Positions 1 through 9,126 of a stretch of DNA of 64,000 nucleotides are shown here, one piece after another. The stretch comes from Halopseudomonas sp002296055 (GTDB taxonomy: Bacteria; Pseudomonadota; Gammaproteobacteria; Pseudomonadales; Pseudomonadaceae): NCBI RefSeq assembly GCF_050876985.1, contig NZ_JBPAPP010000001.1; one strand, written 5' to 3'. A model generated the notes under the pieces. The model was not told where the DNA came from. It saw only the letters and a program-made list of their open reading frames with translations, and searched no databases. Both the position numbers and the translations under genes were made by a program. How positions within the stretch are numbered: position 1 is the first letter of the stretch; every line of letters begins with the position of its first letter.

Positions 1-17
1 TTATGTAATAACATAAC
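1..17. promoter_or_regulatory. Candidate Zur operator upstream of rpmE2
   Basis: Perfect 6-bp inverted repeat TTATGT/ACATAA around a 4-bp centre at 1-16. Bases 5-17 match the enterobacterial Zur core GTTATAWTATAAC at 11 of 13 positions. Zinc-free L31 paralogues are classic Zur targets, so the position fits. The left side of the region is cut by the window edge. Binding is inferred. Confidence 0.5.
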
Positions 18-74
18 AATAACGCGAATCGTTCTCAGTCCGCAACTACCTCTATCTCACCTCAGGAGAGCTTA

Positions 75-329
75 ATGCAAGCCAACATCCATCCTGCCTA
101 TCGCCCGGTCCTGTTCCATGACACCTCTGCCAACGTGTTCTTTCTGATTGGCTCGACCGCAGAAACTGACCGGACGCATCTACACACCGACGGCAATACT
201 TATCCCTATGTCACGCTGGATGTGTCCAGCGCCTCACATCCGATGTACACCGGGCAGCAGCGTCAGGCCAAGACGGAAGGGCGCATCGCGAGTTTCAACA
301 AGCGCTTTGCCGGTTTTACCAGCAAGTAG
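75..329 (+). CDS. rpmE2: 50S ribosomal protein L31 type B (zinc-independent paralogue)
   Basis: 84 residues, the usual length for type B L31. The protein contains no cysteine, so it lacks the zinc-binding CxxC of the standard L31. Known role of the family: it replaces the zinc-containing L31 on the ribosome during zinc starvation, releasing zinc. The AGGAG ribosome-binding site at about 63-67 supports the ATG at 75. The Zur-like palindrome at 1-17 and a second one 1.5 kb downstream in front of a TonB receptor suggest a local zinc-starvation group. Confidence 0.93.
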   Translation: MQANIHPAYRPVLFHDTSANVFFLIGSTAETDRTHLHTDGNTYPYVTLDVSSASHPMYTGQQRQAKTEGRIASFNKRFAGFTSK

Positions 330-375
330 CTTGTCTGGCGGGTTGTCTGATGCAACCCGCCTCACTGTTGATTGG

Positions 376-1524
376 CTACAGGTATTTCAACCAGCGGATA
401 TCGCGCCGCCGTGCCTTGAGGCGGGCAAACCAGCGCACAGGTGGGTACAGGGCTACACTCAGTATCAGGGTACAAAGCCAAATCGCCCAGACGCTGTCGA
501 AACCGAAGTACTGCCCCTGATTGGTGCCCCAGATACCGGCACTGGCCAAGTACAGCAACTTGAGCACATACAGGTGCAGTAGATAGAAGAACATGGGCGC
601 GGCACCGAAGACGGCCAGCCAGGTGATCAGCCGGCTGCTGTCGATACGTTCAAACAGGCGTAGCAGCAGTAAACCGACGCCTAGCGTCAATGCCAGAAAC
701 AGCAGTGAGGGTGGGTACTTGGTGATGTTGAGCAGACTCATCACCGTACGCAGTGTGGTCTCCTGCACAGCCCAGGGCGCCTCGCCATAGCTGTTCAGCA
801 CGCGTAGCAGGACAAAGGCGCTCAGGGCAACAAGCGCACTTATCAGTAGCCAGCGTTGACGTTTGCTGGCACTGGTACTGCCGGTGAACCAAGGGCCCAT
901 GGCGTAGCCTAGGGCGATGACGCCAATCCAGGGCAGCAGAGGATAAGAGGTCCGCAGGCGCAGCTGTTCGCCAACCTCTAGCCAGCCCCGGTCATGCAGG
1001 ATAGTCCAGGGGACGTAGGCCCAATGCTCGGCAGTGAAGTGCAGCACGTCCAGCAGGTTGTGGCCGGCGACCAGCACTAGCCCAAGGCCAATCAACAGCC
1101 AGCGCGGCAGCCAGACCAGTGCGGCCAGCGCTAGCATACTTAGGCCGATGGCCCAGATGACCTGGAGATAGATCACGGTTGGTGGAAGTTGAAAGGTCCA
1201 GGCAAAGTTGACCAGCGTGACTTCCAGTACCACCAGAAACAGCCCGCGCTTGAACAGGAAGCTTGATACCGCTGAGCGGCTGTCGTGTTTGGCGCCATAG
1301 AGGAACGCGGCAAGCCCCGTGAGCAGAACGAATACCGGAGCACACAGATGAGCGAGGGTACGGCTGAAAAACAGCGCAGGGTCGGTCTGGCTGACGTCCA
1401 TCGGGTCGCTGACTTGCATGTGCAGGTAAAAGGTCTCTCGCACGTGGTCGAGCAGCATGATGAGAATGACGAGCCCGCGCAGGGCATCGATGGACTGAAG
1501 GCGAGTGTTGTTAGGCGAATTCAT
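376..1524 (-). CDS. DUF1624 / heparan-alpha-glucosaminide N-acetyltransferase-like membrane protein
   Basis: 382 residues with about ten hydrophobic segments. The N-terminal IDALRGLVILIMLLDH matches the start of the DUF1624 family, related to the lysosomal acetyl-CoA:heparan glucosaminide acetyltransferase and YeiB-like proteins. The usual suggestion is acyl transfer across the inner membrane; substrate unknown. It is divergent from the TonB receptor at 1634, and the 109-bp spacer contains a Zur-like palindrome that could act on either gene. Confidence 0.75.
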   Translation of the reverse strand: MNSPNNTRLQSIDALRGLVILIMLLDHVRETFYLHMQVSDPMDVSQTDPALFFSRTLAHLCAPVFVLLTGLAAFLYGAKHDSRSAVSSFLFKRGLFLVVLEVTLVNFAWTFQLPPTVIYLQVIWAIGLSMLALAALVWLPRWLLIGLGLVLVAGHNLLDVLHFTAEHWAYVPWTILHDRGWLEVGEQLRLRTSYPLLPWIGVIALGYAMGPWFTGSTSASKRQRWLLISALVALSAFVLLRVLNSYGEAPWAVQETTLRTVMSLLNITKYPPSLLFLALTLGVGLLLLRLFERIDSSRLITWLAVFGAAPMFFYLLHLYVLKLLYLASAGIWGTNQGQYFGFDSVWAIWLCTLILSVALYPPVRWFARLKARRRDIRWLKYL

Positions 1525-1555
1525 TTTTTTGCGTCTAGGGGTGTCAAAAAATAGC

Positions 1556-1568
1556 GTGATAGTATAAC
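1556..1568. promoter_or_regulatory. Candidate Zur operator between DUF1624 gene and TonB receptor
   Basis: GTGATAGTATAAC is a near-perfect 13-bp palindrome and differs from the Zur core GTTATAWTATAAC only at position 3 and the central base. It lies 66 bp before the TonB-receptor start codon. A zinc-uptake role for that receptor is inferred from this site and from the neighbouring L31 paralogue. Confidence 0.5.
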
Positions 1569-1633
1569 GTTTTGCCGCGTTCGCGGGCCAGCTCGCTTCT
1601 CCTCGTTTCAGCCAATTCGATCAAGGATACTCC

Positions 1634-3691
1634 ATGAACTACGCACTCCGCCCGCTGGCGATTGCCGTCGCGCTGACCAGCGTCACCGCGCATGCCGCGC
1701 CAAGCGGCGAGTCCACCATCACCCTCGGTGAGATCTCCGTGGTGGGCAATGCCAACAAGTCTGCGCTGGCGGGCAGCACTGGCGTTATGACCTCGGTGGA
1801 CGTGCTTGGTGCAGATAAGATCGAACAACAGAACGTAACCAACAGCTGGGAGCTACTGGGGCAAATGCCCGGGATCCAGCTGACGGTAACCGGCCAAGGC
1901 GCAGAGTCAGGCAAGGCAACCTTCCGGGCCTTTAACGGTGAAGGCTATATCAATGGTATCAAGACGCTGATTGACGGAGTGCCCAGCAACGTCAACAGCG
2001 GCAATCAGCGCTTTATCGACATGGTGTTCCCGCTGGAGCTGGATTACATCGAAGTAGTGCGTGGTACCAACGACCCTCGCTACGGTTTGCATAACATCGG
2101 CGGCAATATCAACTTTGTCACCCGCCAGGGTGGACATTACACGGATGCTCGCCTGACTTACGGCAGTTTTAACACCCGTGAGGTGCAGCTGGCAGTAGGG
2201 CGCGAGTCGCTGAATTTTGCGCAAAACTACTTTATCGCCAAGCAGGATTCAGATGGCTTTCGTGATCATGCTGACTCGGATAAATACTCGCTTGGGGGTA
2301 AATGGTTCTACACCAACGATGAGGGTGACTTAAGCCTGGGGTTGGTTACTCGCATCTATCACCACGAAGCTGAAGAATCGGGTTTCATGACCCGCGAGGA
2401 ATTGGCGGCAAGCCGCACCAGTTCTGCAGCGAAAAACGCCAATGACGGTGATGATCGCGATATGCATCAGGTGGCCGTGCATCTGGATTGGCAGCCCAGT
2501 GATGCGCTTAACCTCAACAGTAAATTGTATTACAACCGCTACGACGATGATCGTCAGATTACCTTCACCGACTACCAGCCGGGCAACGCGCCGCGCCAGC
2601 GCCGTCAGTGGGATGAGCGCCAGACGGGGATGTTGAGCAACCTGAGCTGGGCAACTAACGACTGGCTGACGCTTGAAGGTGGAGTGAGCGCCGAGCATCA
2701 GGACAATGAGTACCGGCGGACGCGTTTCAACTACAGCGTACCGACCGATTTTGATGCAACACCTGCCCGTGTCCAGAATGATGACGCCTACACCCTCGAC
2801 AACGTTGGCGTGTACCTGCAGGCGGTGATCGAGCCGACTGACTCTTTGAAGATCATTCCGGCTTACCGGGTAGATCGCTTTTACGGCGAAACGGACCTGC
2901 CCGGCGGTATCGAGGCGGACCTGCAGGACTATGGTTCTATCCTACAGCCCAAGTTGAGCGTGGTGTATAGCCTGACCCCGGACGTGAACGTATACGCTAA
3001 CTGGGGCCGTACCTTCCAGATTCTGACCGGCTCTGGCGCGCCGGCCTACATGACGGCCGGTCAGACCAGCTTTGCGCCGTCGATCAATACCGGTAAGGAG
3101 CTGGGTATCAAGTTCAGCCCATTTGATGATGCCGAGGCACGTATCGCCGTGTGGCAGCAGGACGCGACCGACGAAGTGGCCAACATGCCCAGCACGGGCA
3201 CGACGGTGGGCCTGGGTGAGACCCGTCGACGGGGGATCGATCTACAGATCAACGCACGTATCAACAATCGCTGGAGTGTCTGGGCGTCACACGCCTACCA
3301 GGAAGCCAAGGTAAAGAGTGCCTATACCGCTGCTGGACAATCACTGGCCGGCAAGGAGGTATTCTCCACGCCGCGCTACATTTCCAATCTGGGCACCGAC
3401 TACCAGCTCACACCAGACTGGCGGCTGGGCCTGCAGGCCCGCGCCCAAGGCGACTACTACATCGACGAGTTGAACGAGCAGGGTAAGTATGGCGGCTTTG
3501 CGGTGCTGGATGTCAGCGCCGAGTATGCTGTTTCGCCGACGCTCACCGTAGATTTGCAGCTGAAGAACCTGACCGACTATGAGTACGAATACGTCTGGTA
3601 TGACAACTTCTTCTGGGGTGGTGATGACCAGCCGATGTTCTCTCCGGCGCCGGGGCGCTCGGCCTATCTGTCGCTGAACTTCAAGTTGTAA
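1634..3691 (+). CDS. TonB-dependent outer-membrane receptor, possibly zinc-regulated
   Basis: 685 residues. The signal peptide covers about residues 1-22 (ending AHA-A). The plug domain covers about 35-160, with the conserved segments ELLGQMPGIQ, IDGVPSN and VRGTNDPRYG-IGGNINF. The rest is a beta-barrel rich in alternating aromatic strands, ending GRSAYLSLNFKL. The family imports metal chelates or other scarce nutrients with TonB-ExbBD energy. The substrate cannot be read from the sequence. A Zur-like palindrome 66-78 bp upstream and the zinc-free L31 gene nearby favour a zinc or zincophore ligand. No ABC transporter or TonB genes accompany it here. Confidence 0.9.
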   Translation: MNYALRPLAIAVALTSVTAHAAPSGESTITLGEISVVGNANKSALAGSTGVMTSVDVLGADKIEQQNVTNSWELLGQMPGIQLTVTGQGAESGKATFRAFNGEGYINGIKTLIDGVPSNVNSGNQRFIDMVFPLELDYIEVVRGTNDPRYGLHNIGGNINFVTRQGGHYTDARLTYGSFNTREVQLAVGRESLNFAQNYFIAKQDSDGFRDHADSDKYSLGGKWFYTNDEGDLSLGLVTRIYHHEAEESGFMTREELAASRTSSAAKNANDGDDRDMHQVAVHLDWQPSDALNLNSKLYYNRYDDDRQITFTDYQPGNAPRQRRQWDERQTGMLSNLSWATNDWLTLEGGVSAEHQDNEYRRTRFNYSVPTDFDATPARVQNDDAYTLDNVGVYLQAVIEPTDSLKIIPAYRVDRFYGETDLPGGIEADLQDYGSILQPKLSVVYSLTPDVNVYANWGRTFQILTGSGAPAYMTAGQTSFAPSINTGKELGIKFSPFDDAEARIAVWQQDATDEVANMPSTGTTVGLGETRRRGIDLQINARINNRWSVWASHAYQEAKVKSAYTAAGQSLAGKEVFSTPRYISNLGTDYQLTPDWRLGLQARAQGDYYIDELNEQGKYGGFAVLDVSAEYAVSPTLTVDLQLKNLTDYEYEYVWYDNFFWGGDDQPMFSPAPGRSAYLSLNFKL

Positions 3692-3831
3692 GCTCGCGTT
3701 CCGAACCAGATCCAGCTCCGCCTTGCATCAGTCTTGCGCTCTGGTTACGTAAATAACGTCGACGCGGGCGTCAGGTCCGGAAGCGGCGCCATGTTGCGCG
3801 GAGGCATGTGGACCGTCGCCGCAGGCGTCGT

Positions 3832-4842
3832 TCAGGCGGGCCGGCGTGTGTCGCTTTTGACGCGTTGCCTCCACTGGGCCGGCGACAGCCCCATGCGACG
3901 ACGAAAGGCGCGGCTGAACGAAGATAGGTCACTGTAGCCGAGCATGTCGGAGAGGTTGGTGATGTCGCAGCGCGAGGCTTGCAGATGCCAGCGGGCCAAG
4001 GTGATGCGCACGTCCTGCACCAGGTCGCGAAACTCCAGGCTCTGCGCTTTCAAGCGGCGCTGTAGCGCCCGAGGGCTGAGGTTGAGTAGTGCCGCTACCT
4101 GTTCGATATGCACGTTTCCGAGCCCAATTAGCTCGCTGATCGTGTTACGGACCTGCAGCTCAATATTGTCCTGCAGCTGCTCACTGGCCGATTGCTGGTA
4201 ATCATGGTTGCTGGCTTGCTGCACTGCTTTCGGTATCGGCCGGTGAAAGACGCTTTGCGGATACACCAGGCTGTCGTGCTCTTGATCAAACAGCACATCG
4301 CAATTCAGGTAATGGGTGTAGTGCTTCGCTGTACCGACCTGGCTATGCGCGAAGGTGGCGCGTAACGGTCGTAGCGGCTGTCCGCAGATCAGCTGTGCGA
4401 GTCGATGGAATACCGCAAGTGACATCTCGTGGTATTGAGTGGCTTGAGGCGGAGGGCTTCCGTGCTCTACCCGAATGATATGAATCTGATCTGCATAGCT
4501 TTGCAGCTGCCAATGCTCTGCATTGCTGTGCAGGCTCATATAGCGCTGGGCGATGGTGAAGGCTTCCTGCAGGGTAGATGCACTGCGCAGAACCTTGCCA
4601 AGCAGACCAAGCATGTCGAGGTCCTGATGGCGGGCGAGGCTGAGCCCCAGGTCGGGCCGCTCCAAGCGCAGTGAGGCGATGGCAAGCAGGTGCTGCAGGT
4701 GGCTGACGTCCATTGGCTGGTCTGCCTGCTCAAGCTGTTCTGGCTGGATGCCCGCTTCGCGCATTATCGCGGTTGCCAGGTCACCTGCTTCGGCCTGGAA
4801 GCCACTGATGGCGGCACTGCGCACGACATATCGAAGAGCCAT
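3832..4842 (-). CDS. AraC-family transcriptional regulator (OruR-like)
   Basis: 336 residues from the ATG at 4842, preceded by AGGA seven bases upstream; an upstream in-frame extension to 4950 has no such site. The N-terminal ~210 residues are the arabinose-binding-like ligand domain of the OruR/ArgR type. The C-terminal ~100 residues form the AraC double helix-turn-helix (VAALLNLSPRALQRRLKA, then the LSDMLGYSDLSSFSRAFRR signature). It is divergent from the amidohydrolase at 4965 with a 122-bp spacer, so it probably controls that gene and perhaps the receptor after it. The effector is unknown; an N-acyl amino acid is a reasonable guess. Confidence 0.88.
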   Translation of the reverse strand: MALRYVVRSAAISGFQAEAGDLATAIMREAGIQPEQLEQADQPMDVSHLQHLLAIASLRLERPDLGLSLARHQDLDMLGLLGKVLRSASTLQEAFTIAQRYMSLHSNAEHWQLQSYADQIHIIRVEHGSPPPQATQYHEMSLAVFHRLAQLICGQPLRPLRATFAHSQVGTAKHYTHYLNCDVLFDQEHDSLVYPQSVFHRPIPKAVQQASNHDYQQSASEQLQDNIELQVRNTISELIGLGNVHIEQVAALLNLSPRALQRRLKAQSLEFRDLVQDVRITLARWHLQASRCDITNLSDMLGYSDLSSFSRAFRRRMGLSPAQWRQRVKSDTRRPA

Positions 4843-4964
4843 TTGCGTTCCTGAACCTGGCGTTACTGAATCCCCTGAAACTAAGCTAGCGTCGTAAAAT
4901 GTCAAGTTTTGCGTGTCACCTCTATCTAGTCTGGCCCTCAATAAAAACAACAGAGGGTCTGGCC

Positions 4965-6710
4965 ATGTTTGACGTGGTTATCAAGAACGGTCGCGTGTTT
5001 GACGGCACCGGCGCTGCTTCACGTGTTTGCAATGTGGGTATTCGAGATGGGCTGGTTGCAGAGTTGTCGGATCGTCCGCTGGACGAGACGGGCGCTCGGG
5101 TTATTGATGCCAACCAGTGCTGGGTTACGCCCGGTTTCGTTGATACGCACACGCACTACGATGCCGAGCTGATCGTCGCGCCCAGTCTCTCTGAATCGGT
5201 TCGCCATGGCGTGACTACTGTGCTGGTCGGCAGTTGTTCGCTGAGCATGGTCTGCTCCGAGGCAGAAGATGCCTCCGACATCTTCACCCGCGTTGAAACG
5301 GTGCCCCGCGAGAAGGTGTTGCCGATCCTTGAACAGCACAAAACCTGGAGCCGCCCGGCCGAATGGGTGCGTTTTATCGAGCAACAGCCCATGGGGCCCA
5401 ACGTCATCAGCTTCTTGGGCCACAGTGATTTGCGCGTGTCGGTGATGGGCCTACATCGCTCCACCGACCGCGCGGTGCGGCCAACCGAGGCGGAGCTGCA
5501 GCAGATGGAAGGGTTGCTGGAGGAGGCGCTGGATGAAGGCTTTCTCGGGATGTCCAGCATGTGCCTGAAGTGGGACAAAATCGACGGTGACCGGGAGTGG
5601 TCGAAAAGCCTGCCCAGTACCTACGCGCGCTGGAGTGAGATGCGCCGTCTGAACAAGCATCTGCGTCGTCGTGGCCGTGTGCATCAGGGCGCACCGAACG
5701 CCGCCAACCCGTTGCAGATATTCCAGTACTTGGGCGAAGCGGTCGGGTTGTTGAGACAGCCGATGAAAACCACGCTGATTTCCATGCTGGACCTCAAGGG
5801 CAACAAGACAGTCGCACCGATGGCCAAGCTGGCCGCGCGGGTGACCAATCTGCTGGGTGGTGACTTCCGCTGGCAGGTGTTGCCGACGCCGTTCGCGATT
5901 TACGCTGATGGCATCGATCACGTGGTGTTTGAAGAGTTTGGCGCTGGCGAGATGGCGCGTAACTTGAAGACCGAGGTCGAGCAGAACGCGTTATTCCAAG
6001 ATGAGGCCTACCGCCGCAAGTTCCGCAAGTTCTACGCCGAGAAGTTCTCTCCACGGGTCTGGCAGCGCGATTTTGGTGACGCCATCATTCTTGAATGCCC
6101 GGAGCCGAGTTACGTTGGTCGCGACTTTGCCGACATCGCTGATGAGAAGGGTATGCACGTGGTCGACCTGTTCCTTGATCTGATGGTCGAGTACGGACGC
6201 AAGCTGCGCTGGTTCACGGTGATCGGCAACCACCGGGTGGACAAGCTGCGCGCCATGGTCAGCAACCCGGACACGCTGATTACCTTCTCCGACGCAGGGG
6301 CTCACATCCGCAATATGTCGTTCTACAACCTGCCGCTGCGCTTTTTGCAGCTCATCAAGCACTCGATTGATGAAGGCGCGCCAACCATGGACATGGAACG
6401 GGCGGTGCACCGTTTGACCGGTGAGCAGGCGCGCTGGCTGGGCGTTGACGCCGGAACGCTGCGCGTGGGTGATCGTGCCGATGTGGTCGTCATCGATCCG
6501 GCAAAGCTTGATCAGCCGCTGGACGCTCAGTGTTGGGCAGACATGGAAGGCTTCAACATGGAGCGCATGGTCAACCGCAATCCCGGTATCGTTCGTAACG
6601 TGTTGATTAACGGCAAAATGGCCGTGGAGGATGGCGAGCCGGTTGCGGATCTGGGCAAGCTGCCAGGTTATGGCCAGTTTCTGCGAGCGGGGGAGTGTAC
6701 CTACGCCTGA
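4965..6710 (+). CDS. Amidohydrolase of the N-acyl-D-amino-acid deacylase family
   Basis: 581 residues from the ATG at 4965. A start at 4899 is also open but lies in the promoter region of the divergent regulator. The N-terminus MFDVVIKNGRVFDGTG and the metal motif GFVDTHTHYD are typical of amidohydrolase-3/D-aminoacylase enzymes, which remove the acyl group from N-acyl-D-amino acids. VGSCSLS corresponds to the metal-bridging cysteine loop and TFSDAGAH to the catalytic aspartate. The segment where the family usually has an ISH histidine reads ISMLDLKG, so one metal ligand may be missing or replaced and the substrate may differ. No signal peptide; cytoplasmic. Confidence 0.82.
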   Translation: MFDVVIKNGRVFDGTGAASRVCNVGIRDGLVAELSDRPLDETGARVIDANQCWVTPGFVDTHTHYDAELIVAPSLSESVRHGVTTVLVGSCSLSMVCSEAEDASDIFTRVETVPREKVLPILEQHKTWSRPAEWVRFIEQQPMGPNVISFLGHSDLRVSVMGLHRSTDRAVRPTEAELQQMEGLLEEALDEGFLGMSSMCLKWDKIDGDREWSKSLPSTYARWSEMRRLNKHLRRRGRVHQGAPNAANPLQIFQYLGEAVGLLRQPMKTTLISMLDLKGNKTVAPMAKLAARVTNLLGGDFRWQVLPTPFAIYADGIDHVVFEEFGAGEMARNLKTEVEQNALFQDEAYRRKFRKFYAEKFSPRVWQRDFGDAIILECPEPSYVGRDFADIADEKGMHVVDLFLDLMVEYGRKLRWFTVIGNHRVDKLRAMVSNPDTLITFSDAGAHIRNMSFYNLPLRFLQLIKHSIDEGAPTMDMERAVHRLTGEQARWLGVDAGTLRVGDRADVVVIDPAKLDQPLDAQCWADMEGFNMERMVNRNPGIVRNVLINGKMAVEDGEPVADLGKLPGYGQFLRAGECTYA

Positions 6711-7044
6711 TTGCGTTGCCGGGCAGCGACGCAGGCGTTTGCCAGCCGTCGGGTCATGCTGGTGTATTGATCCGGCGGCGCCATCCCCACCCGGCGCTGC
6801 GTCGCTGTATAAGGCAAGCGCCTCCCGCATCGGTTATCGCCGACCCGGTCAGCAACTGAGCATGCCCAGCTGCGCCGCATTCCAAACACTGCTTGAACCC
6901 CGCCCGTGGCTGCCTTATCGACTTACTCGCCCGAAACGATGGGCGAAAAGCAAATCTTGCAAATGCGATTGCAATCAATAATATTTTGCATCCATTCAGG
7001 TTGGCCACAGCGGCAGTCATGTTCAGGACAGGAGTCATGCGCGG
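6711..7044. other. 334-bp gap with candidate operator before TonB receptor
   Basis: No convincing gene. At 6957-6976 the palindromic hexamer TTGCAA occurs twice six bases apart, overlapping the perfect 10-bp palindrome GATTGCAATC, followed by an AT-rich stretch (6977-6988). This is the likely promoter/operator of the TonB receptor at 7045. It resembles a Fur box only weakly, so the regulator is left open. Confidence 0.4.
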
Positions 7045-9126
7045 ATGAAGCAGTTCACACGTAGCAGTTTGGCGGTAGCGGTTACCTTGGGCGCAATCGC
7101 TGCGACGTCAGCGTCTGCTGCTGATGGCGAGCAAGAGCAGACGCTGTATCTGGACTCGATCGTGGTTACCGGTGAGAAGATAGAACGCACCGCCGAACGT
7201 ACGCTCTCCAGTGTCGCGGTGGTAACCGCTGATGATCTGCGCGACCACGGTGATGTTGACCTGCAGAGTGTGTTTGAGCGCACCCCGGGCGTGTACGCCC
7301 AGTCGGGCAACGAGAACTGGGGGATCCGTGGTATTCCGGTCACCGGCTTTGACGACCAGGGTCCGGCCGCCATGAATGGCGCCGTCTCGGTTTACCTTGA
7401 CGATGCCCTGCAGGTGAACCGTCTTTTGACACTCAACCCGCTGTCGCTCTGGGATATGGAGCAGGTAGAAATCTACCGCGGCGCGCAGTCCACCACCCAG
7501 GGGCGTAACTCGCTGGCCGGTGCCATTGTCATGCAGACACGCAATCCGCATTTTGACCCGGAGTTTGCCGTGCGCGGTAACGTCGGCAAGTACGGCGAGC
7601 AGGGCGCCTCGGCGCTGGCCAACGGTGCGCTGGTGGATGGCGTGGTGGCCGGTCGTATCGCCGTTGATTACCAGACGCAGGACGGCTATATCGATAACGC
7701 CACGCTGAATAAGGACGCCAACCTGCTGCGCTCCAGCAATGTGCGCGGCAAGCTGCTGATTCTGCCCTCGGATGAGGCCGAACTGCTGCTGACCCTGGCG
7801 CGCACCGAGCAGCGCAGCGGCGTCAACGCCGTGGCTGCAACGGCCGGCAAGCCGGACTATTTCAACCTGTACGAGAACACCGAGACTCACAACACGCTGG
7901 AACAGACCACTGCCACCGCGAGGCTGGACTACGATCTGTCCGACAGCCTGGTGTTGACCAGCGTTACCTCCGGCACCTGGTCTGAATATCACTCAATACT
8001 GGATTTTGACCGCCAGCCGACCGTGACCCAGACATCACCCCGTCACCACGAGCAGTCGTTGGCCAGCCAGGAGCTGCGCCTGGGCTATTCCTCCGATCAA
8101 CTCGATGGCCTGGTTGGCCTGTATCTGGGCCGCTCCAACGGTAAGATCGACGACCAACTGGTCAACAACGGTACTGTCCTGCTGGACCAGCAGGGCGATA
8201 CCACCATCAACAGCCAGGCGCTGTTTACCGAAGTGAACTGGCGCTTTGTCGAGGACTGGGAGCTGATCTCCGGGCTGCGTTGGGACCATGAGGAAAACCA
8301 CACTGAGATCGTCTATCCGGTAGATGCGCTGGGTATTGCCACAGACCCGGTGGCAGACGAGAAGCTCAGCTCCAGCGTGCTGCTGCCCAAGGTCGGCATC
8401 AGCCATGACCTGTCCGAGACTCAGCTGATCGGCCTGACCTGGCAGCGCGGTTACCGCAGTGGCGGCGTGAACGTGCGCACCCGGGCGGCGCATGACAGCT
8501 ACGACCCCGAGTTCACCAGCACCTTTGAACTGGCCTGGCGCGCCAGCTGGCTGGATCGTCGCCTGCGCACCAGCGCTAACCTGTATCACACCGATTGGAA
8601 GGACCAGCAGGTGTCCTTCCTCAACCTCAGTGACAACACCGTGCAGGTGGCCAATGCGGCCAGCAGCCGCATGATCGGTCTGGAGCTGTCGGCCGAGTAT
8701 CTGCTTAACGCCCAGTGGCTGCTCAGCGCCGGGTTTGCCTACAACGACACCAAGTACGAAGATTTTGTCCGCGATGGCGTGGACCTCAGCGGCCGCGAGT
8801 TTGTCTTCGCACCCAAGACCATGGCCAACCTGGGCGCCAACTACACCTTTGGCAACGGCCTGATGCTGGGTGTCGACACCGTCTATCAGGGCAAGAGCAT
8901 TTCCAACTTCAACACCAACGCAGCGCTTGAGGTGACGGGTGAACGCCACAACGACAGCGTGGTGCTGGTCAACCTGAATGCCGAGTATCCGGTGGGTGAC
9001 CTGACGCTGACCGGCTATGTCCGCAACCTGTTTGATGAGCGTTACATCACCAACAACCAGAGCGACAACCTGCTCGATGTGGGCGCGCCGATGACGCTGG
9101 GCGTGGCTGCGCGTTACAGCTTCTGA
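7045..9126 (+). CDS. TonB-dependent outer-membrane receptor
   Basis: 693 residues. The signal peptide is about residues 1-25 (ASA-AD). The TonB box/plug start is LYLDSIVVTGEKIERT. The plug carries LQSVFERTPGVYAQSG, WGIRGIPVTGFD and VEIYRGAQSTTQGRNSLAGAIVMQTR. The barrel ends LGVAARYSF with the terminal aromatic expected of outer-membrane proteins. Its 3' end overlaps the convergent AraC-amidase fusion gene by 13 bp. Its position between a D-aminoacylase-like enzyme and two amidases suggests uptake of an amide-containing compound, perhaps an acylated peptide or siderophore. That is inference from context only. Confidence 0.9.
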   Translation: MKQFTRSSLAVAVTLGAIAATSASAADGEQEQTLYLDSIVVTGEKIERTAERTLSSVAVVTADDLRDHGDVDLQSVFERTPGVYAQSGNENWGIRGIPVTGFDDQGPAAMNGAVSVYLDDALQVNRLLTLNPLSLWDMEQVEIYRGAQSTTQGRNSLAGAIVMQTRNPHFDPEFAVRGNVGKYGEQGASALANGALVDGVVAGRIAVDYQTQDGYIDNATLNKDANLLRSSNVRGKLLILPSDEAELLLTLARTEQRSGVNAVAATAGKPDYFNLYENTETHNTLEQTTATARLDYDLSDSLVLTSVTSGTWSEYHSILDFDRQPTVTQTSPRHHEQSLASQELRLGYSSDQLDGLVGLYLGRSNGKIDDQLVNNGTVLLDQQGDTTINSQALFTEVNWRFVEDWELISGLRWDHEENHTEIVYPVDALGIATDPVADEKLSSSVLLPKVGISHDLSETQLIGLTWQRGYRSGGVNVRTRAAHDSYDPEFTSTFELAWRASWLDRRLRTSANLYHTDWKDQQVSFLNLSDNTVQVANAASSRMIGLELSAEYLLNAQWLLSAGFAYNDTKYEDFVRDGVDLSGREFVFAPKTMANLGANYTFGNGLMLGVDTVYQGKSISNFNTNAALEVTGERHNDSVVLVNLNAEYPVGDLTLTGYVRNLFDERYITNNQSDNLLDVGAPMTLGVAARYSF

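Noticed and set aside
20..40. Possible Fur-like half site GCGAATCGTTCTCA before rpmE2
   Set aside because: Only one arm fits; the Zur-like palindrome just upstream is a better explanation for this gene.
3692..3831. Small gene between the first TonB receptor and the AraC regulator
   Set aside because: The open frame at 3734-3937 continues into the regulator on the opposite strand and has no ribosome-binding site.
6957..6976. Fur box before the TonB receptor at 7045
   Set aside because: Alignment to the 19-bp consensus matches fewer than half the positions, so it is listed only as an unassigned operator.
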